Part shown: piece after piece, positions 27,250-34,212 of the stretch | Layout: every line of letters starts with the position of its first letter | How positions within the stretch are numbered: the first letter of the stretch is position 1 | NCBI GenBank assembly: GCA_017480245.1 | Contig: JAFVBA010000013.1 | Coordinates: 116,744 to 180,743 of the forward strand | Reading direction: 5' to 3' | Source of the DNA: Bacteroidales bacterium | GTDB taxonomy: Bacteria; Bacteroidota; Bacteroidia; Bacteroidales; P3 | Length of the DNA stretch: 64,000 nucleotides | Made by a program: the position numbers and the translations under genes | The notes under the pieces: model-generated | Told to the model about the DNA's origin: nothing | The model's input: only the letters and a program-made list of their open reading frames with translations | The model's database searches: none

Positions 27250-28083
27250 TTATAATAAAAAGTGGGAAGTTAATTGTCTGTAGTGTTTAGAATATTCATT
27301 GTTTGCCGTTCTTATATAAAGCGTTTTTGTTATAGGAACAATATTTTCTTTATTTGAAACAGAGAAAATGCAAATCTTTCTTTTCAATGGTGATTCCGGT
27401 TTTGCAAATACATTGGTAATCAACACAGGATTAATATCTTTGGAATTAAACAAAGTTATCATTGCCACCATTTCTTTTTCGGGCAATACAACTGCAACAA
27501 AACCATTAACAGAAAGTAATTTTGTACAACTCAAAACAAAATCCTCTGTACTCAAAACTGCATTATGACGGGCATTATTCCGCCGTAAGTCAGGAGATTG
27601 CAAAGAAGATGTAAAAAACGGAGGATTGGAGATTATCAAATCAAATTTTTCTTCCGTATTGTATGCAAAATCCTGCACGGAAATTGTATTTGCACTCATT
27701 CTTTGAGCAAACGGACTGTTATAAAAGTTATCCGTTGCCTCATTGACGGATTTCTCATCAATATCTATTGCAGTAATTTTTGCATTCTCAAATATCTGCG
27801 CCATACATAGCGACAATATTCCGCAACCTGTACCAATATCTAAAATATTTTCTACACTCCCGTTTTCATCTATACGATTCTCTCCTACCATTTCATTATT
27901 ATGTCTTGCAATCTCAGAATTTCTTGCATCCAAATTTGAATTAGTGTTTGGGATAATAGGATTTTCTGTTTTGAAATTCGCAAAAAATTCGGCAACAACC
28001 GAGGCTAATAAAACAGCATCCGTACCGACTTTCATTGTTGAATGAGAATGATTCAACGAAAAGGTCTTACATCTGAATTCCAT
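27250..28083 (-). CDS. trmN: tRNA1(Val) (adenine(37)-N6)-methyltransferase
   Basis: 277 residues. The TrmN6 N-terminus FRCKTFSLNHSHSTMKVGTDAVLL is followed by SAM-binding motif I (ILDIGTGCGILSL) and the catalytic NPPF motif (SNPPFFTSSLQSPD). It methylates N6 of A37 in tRNA1(Val). Between TDAVLLASVVAEFF and motif I there is a polar, Asn-rich insertion of about 45 residues (about 35-78) where homologs have only a few. The C-terminus ends abruptly at LTSHFLL, and the HigA remnant abuts it. Confidence 0.9.
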   Translation of the reverse strand: MEFRCKTFSLNHSHSTMKVGTDAVLLASVVAEFFANFKTENPIIPNTNSNLDARNSEIARHNNEMVGENRIDENGSVENILDIGTGCGILSLCMAQIFENAKITAIDIDEKSVNEATDNFYNSPFAQRMSANTISVQDFAYNTEEKFDLIISNPPFFTSSLQSPDLRRNNARHNAVLSTEDFVLSCTKLLSVNGFVAVVLPEKEMVAMITLFNSKDINPVLITNVFAKPESPLKRKICIFSVSNKENIVPITKTLYIRTANNEYSKHYRQLTSHFLL

Positions 28084-28193
28084 CGCTATTTATTTTATTG
28101 TTTTCAAACACTTATATCTGGATTCGTAGATTAGTATATCTAATATCACTTTATATTTGCCTATCTTTATATATTAATATATTGAAAACGAAA

Positions 28194-28232
28194 AACAACT
28201 GCTCTTTTTGTTAATTGTTCAGAGCAGTTGTT
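28194..28232 (-). terminator. Terminator of the ExbB/ExbD operon
   Basis: AACAACTGCTCT (28194-28205) pairs perfectly with AGAGCAGTTGTT (28221-28232), just beyond the last exbD gene. Confidence 0.75.
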
Positions 28233-28251
28233 AAGTGTAATTAAATAATTA

Positions 28252-28722
28252 TTAATATGTGTCTTTTACTCTTCGGGATGCTGAATACATTATACGCAAA
28301 GCTCCTGCTTTTCTCAACTCTTGCTTTACGTCTGTTACATCTCCCATTCGTACGTCTTTATCACATTTCAATACAGTAGTAATATAAGGACGATCAGCTT
28401 CATTTCTAGATGCTCTTTCACTTTCTACGAAAGCTACAATATCCGTTACTTCGCTGAATTGGTCATTTAATTGAATTCGTGTTCCCAATCCGTATTTATT
28501 TGACTCCATCGGCGTTCCTATATAGATATTTGACGCTAAGGATTTCTTCTCTAATTTCTGTATCTCCGAAGCTTGCGGAACGGTTAAGCGAACTAAAACC
28601 GTTGATTCTCGCATATTTGAGATTACCATAAAGAAGAACAACAAGATAAACACGATATCTGACATTGAACCGGAGTTCATTGCCGGTAAATCATTAGAAC
28701 CTTTTTTCTTAAACCTAGCCAT
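28252..28722 (-). CDS. exbD: ExbD/TolR-family biopolymer transport protein (second copy)
   Basis: 156 residues with one membrane segment near residues 20-40 (MSDIVFILLFFFMVISNM) after a short cytoplasmic N-terminus, then a periplasmic domain. The acidic residue at the start of the helix (Asp22-like, in SGSMSDIVF) is the expected proton-carrying position. It works with ExbB to couple the proton gradient to a TonB-type or related energy transducer. Its ATG overlaps the stop of the preceding exbD (TAATG), which indicates translational coupling. Confidence 0.9.
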   Translation of the reverse strand: MARFKKKGSNDLPAMNSGSMSDIVFILLFFFMVISNMRESTVLVRLTVPQASEIQKLEKKSLASNIYIGTPMESNKYGLGTRIQLNDQFSEVTDIVAFVESERASRNEADRPYITTVLKCDKDVRMGDVTDVKQELRKAGALRIMYSASRRVKDTY

Positions 28723-29312
28723 TATTTACCTCCTTGTGTTGTTTGACCGCTAATGTTCTTAGGTTCTGCCTCAGATATAGCAGCCGGAACCGCTTTATCA
28801 ATAGCATTTCTCTGGTCTTCATTGCAATCAACATATTTTCTTGAAAATTTCTCACGAGATAGTTCATCTCTCAACTCATTAACTGCAGCCGTCAATTCAT
28901 TCTGTACCTTTAAATACATATCATATGAAGTTCCACGGTCATTTTGCAAAGAAATCACACCTTTAGACACTTTCATTTTTCCTAACAAAGGAATGTCTTT
29001 GTCTTCTTTCTCTGGCAAATCAGGAGAATTATTAGGGTTCCCAAGAAACTCTTTTGTTCTTTCCTTTAATGCGTTGATATCTCCTACCTCACCGTTTATA
29101 AGCAGATTGTCATTCATATTCACCAAGACCGTAAACGTATTTCGCTTGTGAATCTCAGGCGGTTTTTGCGTTGGGTCTGCAGGTGGCGGCAAACGTCTCT
29201 GAATACCTTGGTCTGTATTGATGGAAGATACCATCAAGAAGAAGGTTAATAACAGGAACGATATGTCGGACATTGACGAACTGTTTAATGCCGGTAATTT
29301 TTTCCCTGCCAT
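28722..29312 (-). CDS. exbD: ExbD/TolR-family biopolymer transport protein (first copy)
   Basis: 196 residues. One membrane helix (SSSMSDISFLLLTFFLMVSSI, about 12-32) with the conserved Asp is followed by a larger periplasmic part and a long helical segment (about 120-165, LKVQNELTAAVNELRDELSRE). Two different ExbD proteins behind one ExbB are common in Bacteroidota and are thought to form a hetero-assembly on the motor. No tonB gene follows here. Confidence 0.9.
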   Translation of the reverse strand: MAGKKLPALNSSSMSDISFLLLTFFLMVSSINTDQGIQRRLPPPADPTQKPPEIHKRNTFTVLVNMNDNLLINGEVGDINALKERTKEFLGNPNNSPDLPEKEDKDIPLLGKMKVSKGVISLQNDRGTSYDMYLKVQNELTAAVNELRDELSREKFSRKYVDCNEDQRNAIDKAVPAAISEAEPKNISGQTTQGGK

Positions 29313-29318
29313 AGTTCT

Positions 29319-29768
29319 TTACTTTTTAATAAGTTTTGATACTTCTGCGTAAATTAATGATAATATCACACCTGCGAACAATGCATAAACCGTATAAAGT
29401 CCTGCGGTTATCCATTTGGATGAGCTTAATGCCGTGCCAGTTTTTTCAAACAAAGCCTCTGGCAAATCATTTGCCGATCCAATAAAGTATGATATTACAA
29501 AAACTACAATAGTAGCTGCTAAGATTATAAGGAATCTTGCTTTCACGCCAATAGCATCTTTAATCAAGAAAACTATTCCGACCAAAGCGGAGCATACTGT
29601 AAGGATAAATGCCGTCCAATATGCAATTCCCCAAAACATTGTAGCAGTCGGTTGCTCACTTACAGGCACTTTGTTGTCGAAAGTGATAGCGTAACATAAT
29701 GCTGCTATACAAGCCAACACTGCTATTACTAATGCTACTATTAATATCGGTCTTTTTTCTTTTTTCAT
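29319..29768 (-). CDS. Four-helix membrane protein of the ExbB/ExbD operon
   Basis: 149 residues with four hydrophobic helices (about 8-28, 45-68, 78-98, 118-145). A strong Shine-Dalgarno sequence (GGAGG) precedes the ATG, unusual in this phylum. A protein of this size and topology sits between exbB and exbD in many Bacteroidota. Its function is unknown; an accessory role in the motor is inferred from the conserved order. It is 6 bases from the next gene. Confidence 0.8.
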   Translation of the reverse strand: MKKEKRPILIVALVIAVLACIAALCYAITFDNKVPVSEQPTATMFWGIAYWTAFILTVCSALVGIVFLIKDAIGVKARFLIILAATIVVFVISYFIGSANDLPEALFEKTGTALSSSKWITAGLYTVYALFAGVILSLIYAEVSKLIKK

Positions 29769-29863
29769 TATATTTCCTCCTTGGTTTTTAATTAAGTAAA
29801 TAAGTGATTACACGGCCTGTTTTTATCAATTGTCTTTTTATCAAACTCAGGCTAAAACATCAT

Positions 29864-30682
29864 TTACTTTCTGTTCTTTACCAAGATGTCCATAAATGAT
29901 ATAGAAGCATCTTCCATAGAAGAAACCAAACTTTCAATCTTTGACAACAAATAGTTGTAGCAAACCTGAAGGATTAAAGCAACGATAAGACCGAATATTG
30001 TGGTAATCAAAGCCACTTTCATACCGCCGGCAACGACAGTCGGAGAAATATCACCTGCTTTTTCAATATCGTCGAATGCTTGAACCATTCCGACAACTGT
30101 ACCTAAGAATCCCAAAGATGGAGCAATAGCAATAAACAAAGAAATCCAAACCATGTTGCTTTCCAATCTTGCCATCTGAACTCCGCCGTAAGAAGTAATG
30201 GATTTTTCTACGTCTTCCAAACCGTTATCAACTCTGTCAAGACCTTGGAAGAAGATAGAAGCAACAGGACCTCTTGTATTCTTGCAAACATCTTTAGCAG
30301 CATTGTAATTACCAGCCTTTACATTGTCTTCAATCTTCTGTAACAACTTGTCAGTATTTGTTGTTGCTAAGTTAAGATAGATTATTCTTTCAATAACCAA
30401 ACCTAAACCTAAAATCAAACAAATAAGGATTGGAGTCATCCAGCCTACACCACCCTCAATGTATTTAGTCTTTAATACTTGGTGGAAAGACTGTTTTTCA
30501 GCAACAGGAGCAGCCTCTTGGTCAGCAGCGTTCATTGTTGCAGATTCTTCAGTTTCTGTTGCAGTTGCCACAGATTCTGTACCAGATTCAGTTGCGGCTT
30601 TGGCATCTTGTGCGAAAGCTCCGTTTGATACGAATGCCAATAATAAGAACATTATTGACAAATAAGCACATACTTTTTTCAT
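29864..30682 (-). CDS. exbB: MotA/TolQ/ExbB proton channel protein
   Basis: 272 residues. An N-terminal signal-like helix and an Ala/Glu/Thr-rich low-complexity linker (about 25-65) precede the three-helix ExbB core. The core has a helix at about 82-100, then SLGFLGTVVGMVQAFDDI and VVAGGMKVALITTIFGLIVALI, which hold the Thr and Gly residues lining the channel. It forms the proton-conducting stator of an ExbB-ExbD complex in the inner membrane. It is the first gene of the four-gene operon, with a promoter just upstream. Confidence 0.93.
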   Translation of the reverse strand: MKKVCAYLSIMFLLLAFVSNGAFAQDAKAATESGTESVATATETEESATMNAADQEAAPVAEKQSFHQVLKTKYIEGGVGWMTPILICLILGLGLVIERIIYLNLATTNTDKLLQKIEDNVKAGNYNAAKDVCKNTRGPVASIFFQGLDRVDNGLEDVEKSITSYGGVQMARLESNMVWISLFIAIAPSLGFLGTVVGMVQAFDDIEKAGDISPTVVAGGMKVALITTIFGLIVALILQVCYNYLLSKIESLVSSMEDASISFMDILVKNRK

Positions 30683-30739
30683 AGTTTTTTAACTGTTTTT
30701 TAATTATTTTTCTTTTGTTTTTACTTCAAAATTTAGTTG

Positions 30740-30770
30740 CAAATTTACGACCTTATTTTAAAAAAACAAT
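30740..30770 (-). promoter_or_regulatory. Promoter of the ExbB/ExbD operon
   Basis: Minus-strand TAAATTTG (30747-30740) and ATTG (30770-30767) are separated by exactly 19 bases. Confidence 0.6.
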
Positions 30771-30796
30771 AAATATTTCGGATTTTTTGAAATATT

Positions 30797-32101
30797 TTAA
30801 TCATTTTTTTCTTTTGTTTCCTTATTTTCAATAACTAATACTTTATCTATTCTGACGCCGTCCATATCCATTATTTCAAATATAAAATTACGCCAATTAA
30901 CTCTGTCTCCCGTTTTAGGCACTTTTCCTGTTATGGCAAGGATAAGACCGCTTATAGTATTGTATGCATATTTTTGATATTCGTCTTCCAAATCAAAATG
31001 ACTCAGAAAGTCATAGAACGGATACTGTCCGTCAATTAAATAACTACCGTCCTCTCTTGCCAAAAACTCTTGTTCATTCGGATTGGTTTCAAGCTCAGAA
31101 GAATTACCGACAAGGGCTTCCAAAATATCATTCATAGTAATCATTCCCTGAACAAGTCCGAATTCGTCAATAATAAACGCATAATGTATTTTGGTTTGCT
31201 TAAAGGTTTCAAGAAGATTGTAAATTGAGATACTCTCGTGAATAAAATTTGGCTCACGCATAATATCCTTTACTTTATAATCAATAGTCTTCGGCGTGAT
31301 TGGGAACATATCTTTAATAAACATAACTCCCACGATATTATCCAGTGATTTGTCGCAAACAGGATATATATAATGTATCTCCTCTCTATCAACGCGTCTT
31401 ATCAAATCTTTTAAATATTCGTCTTTTTCAACCCATTGCAAATCTTTTCTCGGAGTCATCAAACTCTCTACCCTTCTGTCGTCAAGGTCAAACACTCTTG
31501 TTACAATATCTTGCTCTGTTAAGGCAATCTCTCCTGCATCTGCGCTGTCATCTATAATAGATTTTATTTCATCTTCAGTAACCTTTTGATTGGAAACCGG
31601 TTTTATACCGAAAAGTCTTGACAATCCGCCCGTAGTCTTTGATAGAAACCAAACAAACGGAGCAAACAAACGCGCCAGAAACCTCATCGGACGGATGATA
31701 AGCGATGCCACTTTCTCAGGATTGGACATTCCTATTCTTTTAGGCAACAATTCGCCGAAGATAAGCATAAAGAACGTCTCAACAACTACAATTGCTATTC
31801 TTGATATGATTGTCGCTAAAGCAGGGTCAATATTCAACTGCGCAAAAAGGCATGACAGTCTATTGACATACGATTCACCCGTGTATAAACCTATAATCAG
31901 TCCGATAGTTGTAATACATATCTGAATAGTTGAAAGAAATTTATCAGGATTTTCTATTACTGACAATATACTTCTTGCATTCTTGCTGCCATTTTTTGCT
32001 TGTACGTCAAGTTTTGTCTTTCTTGATGAAACAACTGCAATTTCCGACATTGAGAAAAAGCCGTTCAACAGAACAAATAGTACAATTATCAAAATTTCCA
32101 T
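30797..32101 (-). CDS. CorC/HlyC-family (CNNM) membrane transporter protein
   Basis: 434 residues. The DUF21 (CNNM) membrane domain (about 1-190) starts MEILIIVLFVLLNGFFSMSE, with the conserved GFFSxSE, and contains FLSTIQICITTIGLIIGL. Two CBS domains follow (about 205-330), then a C-terminal CorC/HlyC FAD-like domain ending near residue 425. Members transport or regulate Mg2+/Co2+. The older name hemolysin is misleading. GldE of gliding Bacteroidota is a paralog, but nothing here singles this gene out as gldE. It is the last gene after lspA, 4 bases apart. Confidence 0.9.
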   Translation of the reverse strand: MEILIIVLFVLLNGFFSMSEIAVVSSRKTKLDVQAKNGSKNARSILSVIENPDKFLSTIQICITTIGLIIGLYTGESYVNRLSCLFAQLNIDPALATIISRIAIVVVETFFMLIFGELLPKRIGMSNPEKVASLIIRPMRFLARLFAPFVWFLSKTTGGLSRLFGIKPVSNQKVTEDEIKSIIDDSADAGEIALTEQDIVTRVFDLDDRRVESLMTPRKDLQWVEKDEYLKDLIRRVDREEIHYIYPVCDKSLDNIVGVMFIKDMFPITPKTIDYKVKDIMREPNFIHESISIYNLLETFKQTKIHYAFIIDEFGLVQGMITMNDILEALVGNSSELETNPNEQEFLAREDGSYLIDGQYPFYDFLSHFDLEDEYQKYAYNTISGLILAITGKVPKTGDRVNWRNFIFEIMDMDGVRIDKVLVIENKETKEKND

Positions 32102-32105
32102 AGGA

Positions 32106-32732
32106 TTATTTTTCCTCTGTTTGTTGTTTCAAATCTTCTTTACTCTTTAAAACAGAGCCGATAATCAACATAACTACACCGATTGTAATTGCTGCATCGG
32201 AGAAATTAAATATTGCGTCAAAGAAACTGAAATGTTTGCCTCCGAATATCGGAATCCATGACGGCAAATCAGTATCTATCAACGGGAAATAGAACATATC
32301 CACAACCTTTCCGAACAATACGGGAGCATAACCTCCGTCCGAAGGCAAGAATGTAGCAACCTGAAAAAAGGTACTTTGAGAAAAAAACACGCCATAGAAT
32401 AAAGAATCAATTATATTGCCTGCCGCACCCGCAAATATCAAAGCAAAAGAATAAATAATTAACGGTTTTTCATTCTTTTTAATTAAACGGGTTATGTATA
32501 TAAATATAAGTACGGAGGCTACGATTCTTACTAAAGTTAATAGGAATTTGCCTATATTGTCCCCGAAATTCATTCCGAAAGCCATTCCTTTGTTTTCAAT
32601 GAAATGGATTCTGAACCAAGACAATCCTAAAAACTCAATTTCTTCTCCTAAATAAAAATGAGTTTTTACATAAATCTTGATAATCTGATCAATTATCAAG
32701 ACGGCAAATATAAGAATGAGCGTTTTTTTCAT
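32106..32732 (-). CDS. lspA: Lipoprotein signal peptidase (SPase II)
   Basis: 208 residues from the ATG at 32732; an upstream in-frame start would overlap the dksA-like gene. There are four hydrophobic helices. The catalytic aspartates lie in the family motifs GAAGNIIDSLFYG and FNFSDAAITIG. It cleaves prolipoprotein signal peptides at the inner membrane and is needed for the many lipoproteins in this window (GldD, DUF4837, C39-like). At about 208 residues it is longer than the enterobacterial 164, as usual for Bacteroidota, which have an insertion before the second Asp. Confidence 0.93.
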   Translation of the reverse strand: MKKTLILIFAVLIIDQIIKIYVKTHFYLGEEIEFLGLSWFRIHFIENKGMAFGMNFGDNIGKFLLTLVRIVASVLIFIYITRLIKKNEKPLIIYSFALIFAGAAGNIIDSLFYGVFFSQSTFFQVATFLPSDGGYAPVLFGKVVDMFYFPLIDTDLPSWIPIFGGKHFSFFDAIFNFSDAAITIGVVMLIIGSVLKSKEDLKQQTEEK

Positions 32733-32739
32733 TCGTTTG

Positions 32740-33123
32740 CTATCTTCTTTGCATCTTCGCTTCAACGCTTAATGTAGCATGAGGAACCAAACGTAACCTT
32801 TCCTTAGGAATTAACTTGCCCGTAGCGCGGCAAATTCCGTATGTTTTGTTTTCTATACGCACCAAAGCCGCTTCCAAATCCTTTATAAACTTTCTTTGTC
32901 TCAAAGCCTGACGAGCATTTTCCTCTTTATTTTCTGCATCTGAGGTAAAATCATCGTCCAATGTATGATAAACGGCAGCAGTGTCCATAATATCGTTTGA
33001 ATCTCTGTTAAAAGCAGCGCCTTCCAACATCTCAAGATTCTTTTTCGCCTTTGCAATTTTATCAAGAATTATCTCTTTAAACTCTTGCAATTCTTCATCG
33101 GAATATCTTGTCTTCTCTTCCAT
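32740..33123 (-). CDS. TraR/DksA-family RNA polymerase-binding regulator with degenerate zinc finger
   Basis: 127 residues. The N-terminal coiled coil (about 5-85) is followed by a zinc-finger-like region YGICRATGKLIPKERLRLVPHATL in which only one of the four Cys ligands remains, normal for the Bacteroidota branch. DksA relatives bind in the RNA polymerase secondary channel and modulate initiation with ppGpp; whether this branch does so is inference. It is the first gene of the dksA-like/lspA/corC operon. TATCTTTG at 33205-33198 is a likely -7 element, giving a leader of about 70 bases. Confidence 0.9.
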   Translation of the reverse strand: MEEKTRYSDEELQEFKEIILDKIAKAKKNLEMLEGAAFNRDSNDIMDTAAVYHTLDDDFTSDAENKEENARQALRQRKFIKDLEAALVRIENKTYGICRATGKLIPKERLRLVPHATLSVEAKMQRR

Positions 33124-33291
33124 TTTTATTGTCCTGTTAATTTATTATCTTTATTTTACAAGTTCGTTTATTGTATTTTCAATATAATTTCAGGGTGCAA
33201 AGATACAATATTTATGCAAAAAGTGTTATTTCCATCAAAAAATTTCTTACCAAGTGGTTATAAAAAATTACCGATATACTATATAATAATT

Positions 33292-33500
33292 GCAATCACT
33301 AAAAATAATTTTGCAATGTCAAGTAAAATTTTTGCAATATCAAGAAAGATTTTTGTTTAAACCGTCTAAAACATAATTTCAGACGGTTCAAAACTATATT
33401 TTAGACGGTTTAAAACTACATTTTGAACCGTCCTGACAAAAATAATTTGAGAGATTACAAAATTTATTTCGGTAGTTACAAAATTATTATGAGAAATTAC
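33292..33500. repeat. Mirror-symmetric intergenic element 4, the most regular (21/22-bp units)
   Basis: Twelve units share one axis at 33396. Four left units (TTTTGCAAT-like) have their G at 33292, 33313, 33334 and 33355, 21 bp apart. Four central palindromes around ACCGTCT or AGACGGTT are centred at about 33363, 33385, 33407 and 33429, 22 bp apart. Four right units (ATTACAAAAT-like) have their C at 33437, 33458, 33479 and 33500, 21 bp apart. Left and right units are reverse complements of each other. It lies between the divergent dksA-like and ruvC genes and is matched by 53847-54055. Confidence 0.9.
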
Positions 33501-33604
33501 AAATTTTATTTAAGGATTTGTTTCATTACTTTTATAACTCGTTTTTGTTATTCAATCAATCATTATAATGAAATTTTGCATTAATTTTGCAAAAAATAAT
33601 AACA

Positions 33605-34204
33605 ATGGACAATATTGCGAAAGAAGAAATAGTTTTGGGCATTGACCCGGGAACGAATGTGATGGGATATTCGTTTGTTAAGAAAGTCGGCAAACAAATG
33701 GAGGTTTTGGAAATGGACGTTCTGAAGTTGAGTACCAAAATTGAGATGGCAACGCGAATGAAACAGATATTTGATTTCATTATTGCGAAAATCAACGAAT
33801 ACAAACCAGATATTCTTGCCTTGGAAGCGCCATTCTTCGGAAAGAATGTACAAAGTATGTTGAAATTGGGGCGAGTTCAGGGGATTTGTATCGCTGCCGG
33901 TTTGTCGCAAAGCATTCCTTTCGTTGAATTTCCCCCAAAACGCGTTAAGCAATCCATAACAGGTAACGGCAATGCCTCAAAAGAACAAGTTATGAAGATG
34001 TTGCAGATGATGCGTTTGATAGATGAAAATCCCAAATACTTGGATGCTTCGGACGCATTGGCGGTGGCGGTGTGCTATTGCGGGCAATCGCAAAAATTAG
34101 ATACGGGGGTAAATAAACAACTTGCAGCAAAGAAACCGAAAACAAAGACACTGTCGTGGGCAGCCTACGTAAATGAACACAAAAACCGAGTAATAGAAAA
34201 TTAA
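33605..34204 (+). CDS. ruvC: Crossover junction endodeoxyribonuclease RuvC
   Basis: 199 residues from the ATG at 33605. The RNase H-like fold carries the acidic catalytic residues: Asp in GIDPGTNVMG (about residue 14), Glu in LALEAPFFG (about 74) and the pair in YLDASDALAVAV (about 150-153). It resolves Holliday junctions with RuvAB. TAATTTTG at 33582-33589 is a likely -7 element. The restriction-modification gene begins 8 bases after its stop, so the two may share a transcript. Confidence 0.95.
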   Translation: MDNIAKEEIVLGIDPGTNVMGYSFVKKVGKQMEVLEMDVLKLSTKIEMATRMKQIFDFIIAKINEYKPDILALEAPFFGKNVQSMLKLGRVQGICIAAGLSQSIPFVEFPPKRVKQSITGNGNASKEQVMKMLQMMRLIDENPKYLDASDALAVAVCYCGQSQKLDTGVNKQLAAKKPKTKTLSWAAYVNEHKNRVIEN

Positions 34205-34212
34205 AGAGTATC

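Noticed and set aside
30797-32101. Assignment of the CorC/HlyC protein as GldE
   Set aside because: GldE belongs to the same superfamily, but gldD is elsewhere (22.8 kb) and this gene follows lspA. The sequence alone does not separate the two.
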